Notes: generated by a model from the sequence alone, not told the origin. 64,000 nucleotides of DNA from an uncultured Aquimarina sp. (GCF_947500065.1 NZ_CANMQT010000002.1:248001-312000); one strand, 5' to 3'; counted from the stretch's first letter, positions 54,792-64,000 are shown. Made by a program: numbers and translations.

Positions 54792-56161
54792 TATAGCTTC
54801 GGTACTTTTACCGTTTCACCAATCCAACATCCTATTTTTACTGAAGTAATTCCAGGATTATTAAAGATATCTGTTTTAGAAGGTGCTTTTGCTTTATAAT
54901 TTGCTGCTGCTGCTGCCGAAGTTTTCTTTAAACTAGGATCTACTCTCCCTGCTCTTCTTGCATAATTTTCAGCTAACCAATATACTGCTCTTTTACTAAA
55001 TACATCAGATCCACAGCTATTAGCACTTTTAGCAACCATCGTCGCAATTCTTAAATAAGCAGTACCAAATGAAGGTTTATTAGCTAGGGCTTTCTTGTAG
55101 TAAGATCTAGCTTTACTATAATTACCTTGTTTTTTCACTACTTCTCCAATTCTAAAATACACTTTAGCCTTATCACTTGCTTTTGTTTCTAACTGCGCTG
55201 ATTGGTTAAAGTATTCTAAAGCCTTAGATGTTTTTTTATCTTTAAGAGCTAATATTCCTAAGTAGTATGCTGATTTTGCAGAAGGATCTGCCTTATGCAA
55301 TGCTTCAACTAACTTAAAGAATAACGGATCATCTGTACATTCTTTTGCAGACATTCTACTTGCTGCTCCTTTTAACCAATTAATATCAGTCTTTTTACCT
55401 TCGAATTGTCCGTTATAAAGAGGTATTAAATTTTTACAATCTGCTAATTCTCCTAGCTTTTGATTGATTCCTCCTTTTACTTTACTGTAAGCTCTTAGGT
55501 TTATCCCAGCATTTTTAAGGCTTCTCTTTTCCTTAGAAGTCAACGCTGCACCTGATTCTTCTTTCTCACTAAGCGTAGCTATTGTCTTCGCTTTCTTACT
55601 TTCTTCTTCTTCTATTTTTTCAGTAATATTATCATACAAATTAAATACATCCTGAAGCTCTTTTTTTCCACTAGCCTGCAAATCAACTAACAAAGAAAAA
55701 TACGTGTATAATTTTTTAGGTCTCTTAAAGTTTGTTTTATCTTCAGTATACGCCTTATCAAACTCAGTAAATTGACTTTCAGCAGTACCCATTTTATTAT
55801 TATACATAATCTGACCAATATCAGAATACATATCTCCTACCTTAGTTTTAGCAGGAAAATACTGAAGACGTTCTTTCCACAAAGCAATCATATCATTCGC
55901 AATAGCAGTTTTTTCTGCTCCAGTTGCTTTTTTATATTTACTCTCAAGTAATTTTTTTCCAAACTGAAAAGTAGCAACACTGTGCGTAGGGCATTCTTTT
56001 CTTACTTTCCATAAAGGCTCTTCTGCCGCCTCATAATTTTTCACCTTCGCATGCTCGTAGGCTATAGATGCCGTCGTAGCACAGTCAGTAGCTTGAGCAC
56101 TAACACTTGTAGCACTTAAAACTAATCCTGCTGCTATTGTATATAAAAATTTAGTATTCAT
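54791..56161 (-). CDS. Exported TPR-repeat protein
   Basis: A 456-residue protein with a clean Sec signal (about 1-23, FLYTIAAGLVLSATSVSAQ). The mature part is helical, with TPR motifs most obvious near 295-370 (YYLGILALKDKKTSKALEYF, AKVYFRIGEVVKKQGNYSKA). A Lys/Glu-rich coiled section lies around 190-220. It is probably periplasmic or outer-membrane associated. It sits 16 bases after the outer-membrane protein gene and overlaps lptC, in what looks like a conserved envelope cluster. The binding partner is unknown. Confidence 0.85.
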   Translation of the reverse strand: MNTKFLYTIAAGLVLSATSVSAQATDCATTASIAYEHAKVKNYEAAEEPLWKVRKECPTHSVATFQFGKKLLESKYKKATGAEKTAIANDMIALWKERLQYFPAKTKVGDMYSDIGQIMYNNKMGTAESQFTEFDKAYTEDKTNFKRPKKLYTYFSLLVDLQASGKKELQDVFNLYDNITEKIEEEESKKAKTIATLSEKEESGAALTSKEKRSLKNAGINLRAYSKVKGGINQKLGELADCKNLIPLYNGQFEGKKTDINWLKGAASRMSAKECTDDPLFFKLVEALHKADPSAKSAYYLGILALKDKKTSKALEYFNQSAQLETKASDKAKVYFRIGEVVKKQGNYSKARSYYKKALANKPSFGTAYLRIATMVAKSANSCGSDVFSKRAVYWLAENYARRAGRVDPSLKKTSAAAAANYKAKAPSKTDIFNNPGITSVKIGCWIGETVKVPKL

Positions 56162-56177
56162 AGCTGTATAATTGTAG

Positions 56178-57425
56178 TTAATTAAATTTCACTTTTCTAA
56201 ACCATTTATCATTTAGTGACAAACTTAATGATAAATTAAAAAATTCCTCTTTTACCAGTCCTGCGTTTGTTGTCCCTCTTGTTCCGAACTCAAAACCTAC
56301 ATTGGCGTTAGAGAATAGTCTTCCAACTGGTAACCCTACTCCAAAAGATATGCCAAACTCATTAATTGCTTGTCCATTTATGTTTAAACCCGTTTCTTCA
56401 TACCTGAATCCAGCTCTATAAACAATTCTATTAAGATAGCTGGTCAAAGAGTTATATTTAGGTATGTAGTACCCTCCTAATTTCACTTTCGAAGCATTTT
56501 CATACACTACATTATCTGTTGTAAATGATCTATTATCAAATTTACTAGCATTAAAATATGTATATTCTGCTCCAACAAACCATTTTTTTGATTCTCCAAT
56601 TCCTCCTCCTACTTTTACTTCTGCGGGAAGATCTAAATCTCTGTCAGCGACCTCTATATCTTGTCTTTGCACAACTCTTTCTGCTCCATTAGATGCCACT
56701 TGAACTGTCGCTAACTCTAAAGTGTTTTCAGATGCTAGTTCAAATGATGGAGTAGAAACAATCGACGTTGTCAATTCTAACTTTTCAGTTAACATTCTCT
56801 TATAAACAACACCAAAAGACAAGCTAACCCCAGACAAATCAGAATTATTGATTTCTCTAGTATCAAATTGTAGTTCTGGGCGTCTTAAAAGCGCTTTGTT
56901 TTCAATATTTCCAAAGTTATAATTAATATCCAAACCAACACTTAAATTCTCGTTAACTTTAAAGCCCGCCGCAACGAATACTTTATTAAGACCACCTGTC
57001 CCAAAGAACTGATTCTCAGAACCATCACTATTAAAAGAGTTCGTTTGATATCCAACAGAACTAACTGGAATAACTCCAAAACCAAAACCAAATCTACCCG
57101 CTGGAATACCAATTGCAAGGTAATCCAAAGATGCATTATCCTTATAAGAATCATCTCCTGCGGCATTATCAAGATTCAACGCATTATAATTAGCACCTAA
57201 TGTATAGGTAGTTAATCGTAATTCTCCATAGGATGCTGGATTCTGAAGATTTAAGTGAATACTATCCGTAAGTATACCTAATCCCCCCATCGATCTATTT
57301 TCTACTGTTCCCTTGAACTTCTGTAATCCTACTCCGTAAAAAGAGTATGGAGAGGAAGTTCCTTCCTGAGCATAAGATACACTGGTAACTATTACCAGAA
57401 TTACTAATAAAATCTTCTTTATCAT
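56178..57425 (-). CDS. Outer-membrane beta-barrel protein, function unknown
   Basis: A 415-residue exported protein. A signal peptide (KKILLVILVIVTSVSYAQ) is followed by alternating strands typical of a barrel, such as LGANYNALNL, FGFGFGVIPVSS, GLDINYNFGNIE and FEFGTRGTTNAG, ending LSLNDKWFRKVKFN. The early GVGLQKFKGTVENRSMGGLG resembles the start of FadL/OmpP1-like proteins, but that is only a hint. Its start overlaps the end of coaX by 4 bases. Confidence 0.84.
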   Translation of the reverse strand: MIKKILLVILVIVTSVSYAQEGTSSPYSFYGVGLQKFKGTVENRSMGGLGILTDSIHLNLQNPASYGELRLTTYTLGANYNALNLDNAAGDDSYKDNASLDYLAIGIPAGRFGFGFGVIPVSSVGYQTNSFNSDGSENQFFGTGGLNKVFVAAGFKVNENLSVGLDINYNFGNIENKALLRRPELQFDTREINNSDLSGVSLSFGVVYKRMLTEKLELTTSIVSTPSFELASENTLELATVQVASNGAERVVQRQDIEVADRDLDLPAEVKVGGGIGESKKWFVGAEYTYFNASKFDNRSFTTDNVVYENASKVKLGGYYIPKYNSLTSYLNRIVYRAGFRYEETGLNINGQAINEFGISFGVGLPVGRLFSNANVGFEFGTRGTTNAGLVKEEFFNLSLSLSLNDKWFRKVKFN

Positions 57426-58153
57426 TGACTATTATTAAAAGCTAAAATGTGATTTAGTCCCTCCAACAAAAAATTAGAGGTGGCAAATATGCTATTTTTT
57501 AATCTTTTAGACAAAAAATGTGCATCTCCTCCGGTTAAAATAACTGTTAAATCTGGGTAAGTGTTGCAATATTCATCAATTGTACCTTTAATTTCGTACA
57601 AAACACCATTCACAACTCCAGAATGTATGGCTTGATTTGTTGTATCTCCAATATGATTTTTTGGGGATTCTAAATCTAGCAAAGGTAATTTTGAAGTAAA
57701 ATTATTTAAACTAGTATATCTTAATCTAAGACCTGGTGCTATCGCTCCACCTAAATATTCTCCTTGTTTATTTTTAAAATCATACGTAATGCAGGTTCCT
57801 GCGTCGATTATTAATACATCTTTTCTAGGAAACTGATGAATAGCGGCTGCTACTAGAGCTAACCTATCCACTCCAAGAGTAGTAGGTGTTGCGTATAAGT
57901 TTTTAAAAGGCATATGTATCGTATGATCCAGGATCATTGTGCGAAACAAATCTTTTACAAAACTCACATCTTTCTCTTTAATACTTGCAACCGAAGAAAG
58001 TAAAGCTTGATCGATAAGAGGATAATCGTGATGAATTTTCTTAATAACCTCTAAAAAACTCTCTGGCTCCATTGTTTCTTTATGAACAATCGAATCTCCT
58101 TCAAAAACACCAATCTTTATAGAAGTATTACCAACATCAATAACCAGATTCAT
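57422..58153 (-). CDS. coaX: Type III pantothenate kinase
   Basis: First step of coenzyme A synthesis, ATP plus pantothenate to 4'-phosphopantothenate, in the cytoplasm. The 243 residues show the ASKHA phosphate loops DVGNTSIKIGVF (6-17) and DAGTCITYDF (about 123-132), with GGAIAPGLRLRYTSL following and TGGDAHFL near 211. All family motifs are present. It is the first gene of the overlapping coaX - outer-membrane protein - TPR - lptC - small protein - CNNM run. Confidence 0.94.
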   Translation of the reverse strand: MNLVIDVGNTSIKIGVFEGDSIVHKETMEPESFLEVIKKIHHDYPLIDQALLSSVASIKEKDVSFVKDLFRTMILDHTIHMPFKNLYATPTTLGVDRLALVAAAIHQFPRKDVLIIDAGTCITYDFKNKQGEYLGGAIAPGLRLRYTSLNNFTSKLPLLDLESPKNHIGDTTNQAIHSGVVNGVLYEIKGTIDEYCNTYPDLTVILTGGDAHFLSKRLKNSIFATSNFLLEGLNHILAFNNSQ

Positions 58154-58315
58154 CTATCTATTTTTATTATTTTAATTGATCAGACATCGTTTATCCAAAG
58201 TCTGAAAAAATTTGTGATAATAATTGAGATAATTGCAGCTTCTGTATTACAGCATATTACACTCCTTTATTTACAAGTTGGTAAAAATACAAAACGATTT
58301 TTTTATATTTTTCTT

Positions 58316-58345
58316 TTGAGGATTAAAAAAAGCGTTATATATTTG
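58316..58345 (+). promoter_or_regulatory. Promoter of tRNA-Phe
   Basis: TTG (58316-58318), 19 bases, then TATATTTG (58338-58345): an exact consensus match, 16 bases before the tRNA. Confidence 0.75.
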
Positions 58346-58361
58346 CATCCGCTTACAGCGA

Positions 58362-58434
58362 GGTGCCTTAGCTCAGTTGGTAGAGCAAAGGACTGAAAAT
58401 CCTTGTGTCCCTGGTTCGATTCCTGGAGGCACCA
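58362..58434 (+). tRNA. tRNA-Phe (GAA)
   Basis: Full cloverleaf of 73 bases. The acceptor is GGTGCCT/AGGCACC, the D arm GCTC/GAGC, the anticodon stem AAGGA/TCCTT with loop CTGAAAA (anticodon GAA at 58395-58397), and the T loop TTCGATT with stem CCTGG/CCTGG. The T stem has a central U-U mismatch. CCA is not encoded (CCT follows). Own promoter and terminator. Confidence 0.97.
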
Positions 58435-58439
58435 CCTTA

Positions 58440-58470
58440 AAAACCCGAACGTTTGTTCGGGTTTTTTGTT
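58440..58470 (+). terminator. Terminator after tRNA-Phe
   Basis: An 11-bp stem, AAAACCCGAAC (58440-58450) with GTTCGGGTTTT (58455-58465), a GTTT loop and further T residues. Confidence 0.9.
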
Positions 58471-58557
58471 TTTTCAAAGGATTTTCAATTATGTAATGAA
58501 ATTCGGATCCATCAAAAATCCTTTAATTAAATTTTCTGTCTAAATGCCTAACATCAA

Positions 58558-59769
58558 TTAATTACTTAAAAAAGGATTGCTCCATTTCTCGTTGGCATAT
58601 ACATCATTTCCTGTAAGAGTTTTCATAAAAAATTCTATGGCTTCCATTTCTGTTTCGGTAAGATTCAGTTGCTGACCATTTTGTCCCGGATCACCTCTCA
58701 ATCTTGGATCCAGATTCGTGTTTCCGGTTGCGTCGATTGCGTTATAATGTTCTACAACTTCAATCATAGATGCTTTGCCGGCATCGTGCATTAAATTTCC
58801 ATTGAGCAAACCATTTGGTCCAAAAACATCCCGAAGTGTTGGTGCTCTTGTTACTTTTTCGTCTGTAACTGATATATCTCCAAAAACTCCAATAACGCCA
58901 TTATTTAAACTCCGAGGATCAATATCAAATTCTGGTGCCCTATGACATCCCATACAACCAGCACCTCCCTGATTCGGTGGATCCATAAATAATCGTTTTC
59001 CCTGATTCTCCTGCGTAGTGAAGTTGGGAAAGTTTTGGTTAATATTATTAGTCTGTGAGAGTCCCTGATCAAATCTAGAATCAAAGGATTGTATACTTCT
59101 TATAAATTGCGCTATACTTTCCTGAAGTCGGGTTTCAGTAATTTGCAAATCTCCGTACACGTGTTCAAAAATTACCGGATAGTATTCTGTATCTGCAAGT
59201 TTTGCAAGTAAATCGTTTAGTGACGGATCTCCATCTTGTCCACTAAATCCCATCTCTGCGTGATCCTGTATAGGCTGAGTAGTTTGTTGTTCCAGCGTAG
59301 CCGCTCTTTCATCCCAGAAAAAACGGACCTCATCCGAAAACCGACTGTTAATCAGCCTCATACTATGCCTGCCGGTTGCTCCATTGACTCCCTGGCTTAC
59401 AGCTACCTGATCACCAAAGGCAAAAGCTTGTTGGTGGCAGGATGCACAAGAAATGGTGTTATCCACGGATAGATTTTTATCATAAAATAATATCCTTCCC
59501 AATGTAGCCTTTTCATCAGTTATCACATTGGCTGCCGTATTATCTTTGGTAATATAAGCAGGAATCTCCTGGTTCTCATAATTGGCTAAACCATTAAAAT
59601 CAATGGAATTGCCAAAATAATCTGATATTAATACTGAAAGTTCAGTACTTATCTCTTCATCCTCAGATTCTATAGAAATATATCCATCATCTGATTTACA
59701 AGAGTGCAAAAGGAATTGAAAAAAAATGACAATAAATAGCGTCTTAGAAACATATTTTGGGGCTTTCAT
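58558..59769 (-). CDS. Di-haem cytochrome c peroxidase (MauG/CcpA-like), lipoprotein
   Basis: Periplasmic peroxidase, 403 residues, reducing hydrogen peroxide with electrons from cytochromes. The lipobox is FLLHSCKSDDG (Cys 24). Two haem-binding CxxCH motifs are seen: CASCHQQAF (about 107-111) and CMGCHRAPEF (about 272-276). The stretches GRHSMRLINSRF and DERAATLEQQTTQPIQD belong to the family, and the C-terminal ETEMEAIEFFMKTLTG is typical. It lies alone between tRNA-Phe and a 465-base gap. Confidence 0.92.
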   Translation of the reverse strand: MKAPKYVSKTLFIVIFFQFLLHSCKSDDGYISIESEDEEISTELSVLISDYFGNSIDFNGLANYENQEIPAYITKDNTAANVITDEKATLGRILFYDKNLSVDNTISCASCHQQAFAFGDQVAVSQGVNGATGRHSMRLINSRFSDEVRFFWDERAATLEQQTTQPIQDHAEMGFSGQDGDPSLNDLLAKLADTEYYPVIFEHVYGDLQITETRLQESIAQFIRSIQSFDSRFDQGLSQTNNINQNFPNFTTQENQGKRLFMDPPNQGGAGCMGCHRAPEFDIDPRSLNNGVIGVFGDISVTDEKVTRAPTLRDVFGPNGLLNGNLMHDAGKASMIEVVEHYNAIDATGNTNLDPRLRGDPGQNGQQLNLTETEMEAIEFFMKTLTGNDVYANEKWSNPFLSN

Positions 59770-60234
59770 ATGGGTTAGTTGTTTAAAATTAGTTTATTAT
59801 TATTAGGCTTTGGGACTTCTATTTGGTTTAAAAACTGCCCAGAAAAATCCCAGGCAGTTATCAGCGGTGATCTTGCCAATGTTATTCTGTTACAAAGCCC
59901 CTTATCTCTTTGCAAAATCCCATTGACAACTCACTAGATTATCTAAATCAAGCAAAAGATAATATCATTATGGTATAAAACATAGCTGAGTAAAACAATA
60001 TTAAGGTTATGGATAGTCTATGTTTTGCAATCAATCTTTTCACCATACTATTGTTTTTTAATTTTAGGGATACTTTCAAATCAGCCTTAAGCTATCACAA
60101 TGATTTTCTACATCTGTTTTGGTTTGTTATGCATATGTAAACCGTAACACGTTTTTACCAAAACCTGCATCATTGTTGCTTATATCAAAAATTAATTTCG
60201 TTAATACTAACGTATTATCGAAATCAATGTATTA
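59770..60234. other. 465-base gap without a gene
   Basis: No supported reading frame. The one structured element is AACTGCC (59833-59839) with GGCAGTT (59853-59859); on the minus strand it is followed by a short T run and could be a weak terminator for the T9SS-cargo gene. The rest is AT-rich and unremarkable. Confidence 0.45.
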
Positions 60235-61053
60235 TTACTTCTTGAGAATTTGTTTCACATCAACCCCCTTCTCGGTAAAGATGTGTACCGAGTACATTCC
60301 ATTTGGTAATGAAGCCATTTCGACCTCATTATTAGCGGTTGTCAACACCTTTTGACCTATGGTGTTATATACAACAACCTGTTCTACATTGTTTGTGATG
60401 TAAAGCTTATCTGTTGTTGGATTTGGGTATACATCGATAACCTGGAAAGTAATATCCAGATTGGATAGCAAATTAAACCCGTGGTTATTGTCTCCACTTT
60501 GACCCAAATATCTGTTCTCAAAACTTACACTGCCATCATCATCCGTGTCCACTTGAAAAAAACTATCCAAAGCTCCATTCAATGCAGAAGAACTCGCTGG
60601 AGAACTCTCGTTATCTACAAGACGAACCTCTCCACTGGCAGGATCACCGTTAACCGTAAAAGTCAGTAAGTTAATAGGCTGTGCATCGGTATGTGCTCCG
60701 ATTCCTATACCGGCAATGTCGGTATTGATAAAATAATAGTCAAAGTTGGATACATCTGCATCCACACCAGAAAGACCATTCAAATTTGAACCATCTACAA
60801 AAGTTACTGTTTCTGTAGCTCCAGATGGCAATGCTTCGGTAACCGTAAGGTCTACCCCATCAGGAAGCTCTATAGTGAAACCGTAGCTGTTGGCCAATGG
60901 AGAAAAAGATCCGGAATCAAAGTTGGATACAGCTGCCACCGTATAGCTATAACTTCCATTATCTAATAAGGTAAATGTATAGCCCTGAGCGCTGGTAGTA
61001 AATACACAGCATAATAGGCTTACTATAAGGATATAATAGGTTGTATTTTTCAT
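60235..61053 (-). CDS. Secreted protein with type IX (type A) sorting domain
   Basis: A 272-residue T9SS cargo protein. A signal peptide (YYILIVSLLCCVFTTSAQG) is followed by a beta-rich body of about 180 residues (FTLLDNGSYSYTVAAVSNFD). The last ~75 residues are a type A sorting domain: VYPNPTTDKLYITN, VVVYNTIGQKVL, LPNGMYSVHIFTEKGVDVKQILKK. It should cross the outer membrane and be anchored or released. It starts 41 bases after the leucine-rich-repeat gene, so the two are probably one operon. The body resembles no family I can name. Confidence 0.87.
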   Translation of the reverse strand: MKNTTYYILIVSLLCCVFTTSAQGYTFTLLDNGSYSYTVAAVSNFDSGSFSPLANSYGFTIELPDGVDLTVTEALPSGATETVTFVDGSNLNGLSGVDADVSNFDYYFINTDIAGIGIGAHTDAQPINLLTFTVNGDPASGEVRLVDNESSPASSSALNGALDSFFQVDTDDDGSVSFENRYLGQSGDNNHGFNLLSNLDITFQVIDVYPNPTTDKLYITNNVEQVVVYNTIGQKVLTTANNEVEMASLPNGMYSVHIFTEKGVDVKQILKK

Positions 61054-61094
61054 AATTTGTAAATAGTTATGTTATATCAAAAAGGGGTTAGGAA

Positions 61095-64000
61095 TTATTT
61101 TCTATATTTCTTCTCAAGGTTCTTGCGCTCCTGTAAGGTAGCATCTATAATTTCTGGCAATTGAGCTTCTATAGGCCACGAAGGAAGGCTTAAAAAGTTG
61201 GCCGGATTGGCAAGAACGTTCTGTAAAATGATAGGGACATCTGTATTGGTTCCTGTGTATTGGGAGGTCTGATCTAGATTCAGGTCCGTTTCGGTATACT
61301 CATCAATACTCCACGATGGTAAGCCCAAAAAGTTACTCGAGTGGTTCAACACAAAAGATAAAATGGTCGGTGTCTCCGGGGCACTACCGGAATATTGAAC
61401 AATACCATCGGCATTGGCATCTCCTGCCCACATGGCCACTACGCCATCTGGCATTCCAGAAGTCGTTTGGGCATTCGTACCGTAAGTAATCTCGTTTGTG
61501 GCGTTGGTAAAGTTGACGTTGTGAATAGGACCACTTATTAATGTGACCGGACTTACTGTCATGATACCTAAATGATTTCTGTGTCGTACGCTAATATAGT
61601 AGAGGTCATTATCTAAAGCAATAATTAAATCAGAAATACCATCTGCATCAACAACATCACCATCGCGTTGTAATAGTGCAGATTGCGAGTAGCTTACTGT
61701 AGAAGGATCTGTTGAATCTCTAAATTCAATCAATATCCAATCTACGATGGCATTATTGCCTGTGGTATCGAATACGGACGCATCACAAGTTAATCCATCA
61801 CCATACGGACTTGTGGTTGGTATTAAACCTGCAACACGCAGGTCGTCTCGCATTAGGTTTTCTTCGCCTGTATTTGGATTTAAAGCTGCACCTTGTAAAA
61901 AGACATCAATTGCAATGGTATACTCTAAGGAACAATCCTCACTAAAACTTGTAGAGGTATCAACACTTGTCCAATTTGTTGTACTGTATGATGCATCGTC
62001 AACTTGCATACAGGCTAAATCTGGATTATTATTACTAGCATAAATTGAAATGTTTGTATTGTTGCCGTTTTGAAGGTTCACACTTGTCAATGCATTGTCA
62101 TTTACTAAAAACCATTCTAAAGCAACATTAGTAGAGGCATCTAGTGTGGTAATTGCATTGTTGTAACACACAAATTCTACCAATGCTGTATTACCAGCAA
62201 TATCTATACTAGACAATAGGTTGTCATTAACCCATAATTTTTCGAGTAAGATATTATTAGAAACATCGATAGTTGTTATAGGATTGTTACTAGTATGTAA
62301 CCATAGTAAAGCTGGATGACTAGAAACATCAATGGAAGTAACGCTATTGTTAGAGAAAATTAAATATTCTAAAGCAGTGTTATTGTCTACGTTTAAGCTA
62401 CTCAAATCATTTGATTCTATACTTAGATAAGTAAGGCTTGTATTGCTTGATAAGTCTATGCTTGTTAAAGCATTTTCTCCTATAACGAATGTGGCTAAGT
62501 TTATAGACGATGATATATCTACGGTACTTAAACTGTTATTACTTAATGACAATGAATTAAGAACACTTAAACCGGTGAGATTAACGCTTGTTAATCCATT
62601 GTTGCTACACTGAATTGTTTCTAAATTAGTATTCCCGCTAAAATCCACAGTAGTTAAATTTGGATTATTATTACAAATAAAGGTTACTAAACTACCATTG
62701 GTTGGTAAACTTAATGTAGCAAGGTCATTAGAGTCTAAATCTACCGTTTCTAAAAGCGTATTATTACTAAGGTCTAATGATGTTAAATTATTTACTTCCG
62801 CGTCTAAATCAACAAGTGCGGTAAAATCTTCAATTCCTGTTAAATCACTAATACTTTTGCTACTCACATCTAATGAAGTAACTACTTCAATGAATGCTGT
62901 TGGAACTTGCCCATCTCCAGAAATATCATCATATCCCAACACTTCCAATTCTGTTTCAAAAACAGCATCTGGAATAGCAGTATAAGCGATTTCACAAACG
63001 GTATCACTAAAAGAAGTTTGTGTATCTATAGTAGTCCAATTTGTAGTGCTATAATTAGCGTCATCTACTAGAATACAATTCAAATAATTATTATCAGCTG
63101 TAAAATTAGTAATGTTTGTATTATTTCCATTTTGAACATTTAAAGAAAGCAACGCATTATTATTAACTGTAACTTCTTGTACTGAAGGATTATTAGACAA
63201 ATCAATAGTAGTTAATGAGTTATTATTCACTCTGAATCTTGTTATTAAAGGATTGTTGCTAACATCCAAAGAGATAAGTTGATTGTTGTTGATTTGTAAA
63301 ATCCCCAAATCTGGTTGATTGCTTAGATCTATAGAGGTTAAATTATTATTTTCAATACGTATATCAGTTAATAGCGGGTTGTTTGATATGTCTAAGGTTT
63401 CAAAATTATTTGTTAGCGCCCATAATCTTGCTAAAGACGTTAAATTAGACAAATCAACACTACTTAGCTCATTATCACTAATATAAAGAGACTCTAACCC
63501 TACAAAATCTTCTATACCAGATAAGTTAGTGATAGACAAACTCCTAACATCTAAAGAAGTTAATGCTTCAACTTCTGCTGTTGGTACCTGGCCATCTCCA
63601 GAAACATCGTCATATATTATGGCTTCTAAGGCAGTTTCAAAATTAGCATCAGGAATCAATGTATACCTACAATATTCAGCTTCTGTAAAACTGGCATGAT
63701 CGTCTATTACTACCCAATTTGTGGTACTATAATCGGCATCATCTACTTGAATGCACGTTAGATTATCATTATTATTTACCGTAAATTGTGCAATACCAGT
63801 GTTAGCACCATTTTTTACGCTTAATTTAGATAGGTTAAGGTTGTTTTTTATTTCAAGAGAATCCAAACTTGAGTTTAAACTTAAATCTATAGTAGTAAGA
63901 TTATCCAAATTACTAAGTGTTAGTAATCTTAGCAAGGTATTATTACTTAAATCAATATCTGTAAAACTTTCGTTATCGGTAACGGATAAATCTTCTAAAA
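61095..64000 (-). CDS. Large leucine-rich-repeat surface protein, 5' end outside window
   Basis: The frame is open from the window edge (64000) to the stop at 61095, at least 968 residues; the true start is beyond the window. Most of it is bacterial leucine-rich repeat of about 21 residues (NNLTSIDLSNNTSLxx). Longer modules recur: VDDA-YSTTNW occurs three times, twice followed by DANFET/DAVFET and DDVSGDGQVPTA-type joints. The last ~250 residues switch to a beta-rich region with GDANADGIVQYSG and NLDQTSQYTGTNTDVPII, Ca-loop or dockerin-like units found in flavobacterial secreted proteins. It ends in a basic tail (QERKNLEKKYRK) and has no recognisable T9SS sorting domain. Likely cell-surface adhesion or binding. 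Confidence 0.88.
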   Translation of the reverse strand, partial: LEDLSVTDNESFTDIDLSNNTLLRLLTLSNLDNLTTIDLSLNSSLDSLEIKNNLNLSKLSVKNGANTGIAQFTVNNNDNLTCIQVDDADYSTTNWVVIDDHASFTEAEYCRYTLIPDANFETALEAIIYDDVSGDGQVPTAEVEALTSLDVRSLSITNLSGIEDFVGLESLYISDNELSSVDLSNLTSLARLWALTNNFETLDISNNPLLTDIRIENNNLTSIDLSNQPDLGILQINNNQLISLDVSNNPLITRFRVNNNSLTTIDLSNNPSVQEVTVNNNALLSLNVQNGNNTNITNFTADNNYLNCILVDDANYSTTNWTTIDTQTSFSDTVCEIAYTAIPDAVFETELEVLGYDDISGDGQVPTAFIEVVTSLDVSSKSISDLTGIEDFTALVDLDAEVNNLTSLDLSNNTLLETVDLDSNDLATLSLPTNGSLVTFICNNNPNLTTVDFSGNTNLETIQCSNNGLTSVNLTGLSVLNSLSLSNNSLSTVDISSSINLATFVIGENALTSIDLSSNTSLTYLSIESNDLSSLNVDNNTALEYLIFSNNSVTSIDVSSHPALLWLHTSNNPITTIDVSNNILLEKLWVNDNLLSSIDIAGNTALVEFVCYNNAITTLDASTNVALEWFLVNDNALTSVNLQNGNNTNISIYASNNNPDLACMQVDDASYSTTNWTSVDTSTSFSEDCSLEYTIAIDVFLQGAALNPNTGEENLMRDDLRVAGLIPTTSPYGDGLTCDASVFDTTGNNAIVDWILIEFRDSTDPSTVSYSQSALLQRDGDVVDADGISDLIIALDNDLYYISVRHRNHLGIMTVSPVTLISGPIHNVNFTNATNEITYGTNAQTTSGMPDGVVAMWAGDANADGIVQYSGSAPETPTILSFVLNHSSNFLGLPSWSIDEYTETDLNLDQTSQYTGTNTDVPIILQNVLANPANFLSLPSWPIEAQLPEIIDATLQERKNLEKKYRK

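Noticed and set aside
58440-58470. CCCGAAC..GTTCGGG after tRNA-Phe as a copy of the aceB palindrome
   Set aside because: It is a hairpin with a loop and T run, placed as a terminator; the shared GAAC/GTTC is chance.
61095-64000. Repetitive DNA at the right end as a CRISPR array or tandem repeat element
   Set aside because: The periodicity is coding: about 63 bases per 21-residue leucine-rich repeat in one open frame.

Overview
The window is AT-rich and carries a Bacteroidota genome, almost certainly a marine Flavobacteriaceae (Aquimarina-like is a guess). The evidence is a SusC/SusD pair, a type IX secretion sorting domain, flavobacterial promoters (TTG, 18-20 nt, TAnnTTTG), and LptE/LptC, GroESL and CoaX genes in flavobacterial form. 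There is one tRNA and no rRNA, CRISPR array or transposase.

Layout. 1-8.4 kb is housekeeping: a cut-off membrane protein, miaB, a receiver-less sigma-54 activator, lptE, a TPR-like protein, secG, groES and groEL. 8.5-18.1 kb holds a large secreted MG2/plug-like protein, a short-chain acyl-CoA-type regulator divergent from malate synthase with a perfect 14-bp palindrome between them, a DoxX-like membrane protein and an S41 peptidase. A VanX-like dipeptidase follows. 19.2-28.5 kb (minus strand) is a copper/heavy-metal operon: HYC_CC_PP protein, CusA, TolC, a DUF3347 lipoprotein, an HMA-MauE fusion, a PepSY protein and CusB with its own DUF3347 tail.

29.1-49.7 kb is the most interesting part, a galactoside island: galT and galK facing a degenerate-Nudix regulator, a GntR regulator, SusC, SusD, an FG-GAP/ASPIC lipoprotein, a cytoplasmic GH36 alpha-galactosidase, a single-chain glycerol kinase-glycerol-3-phosphate dehydrogenase fusion, an SSS sodium symporter and galE. 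The enzymes cover both products of an alpha-galactosyl-glycerol. I therefore propose uptake and catabolism of floridoside (the red-algal osmolyte 2-O-alpha-galactosylglycerol) or a close relative: import intact, split to galactose and glycerol, galactose through the Leloir pathway, glycerol to dihydroxyacetone phosphate. This is inference from gene content.

49.8-58.2 kb (minus strand) is an envelope block: PpiD, a lysoplasmalogenase-like protein, a CNNM/CBS protein, a small membrane protein, LptC, a TPR protein, an outer-membrane protein and CoaX. tRNA-Phe follows with a good promoter and terminator. 58.5-64 kb carries a di-haem cytochrome c peroxidase, a T9SS cargo protein and a large leucine-rich-repeat protein that runs off the window.
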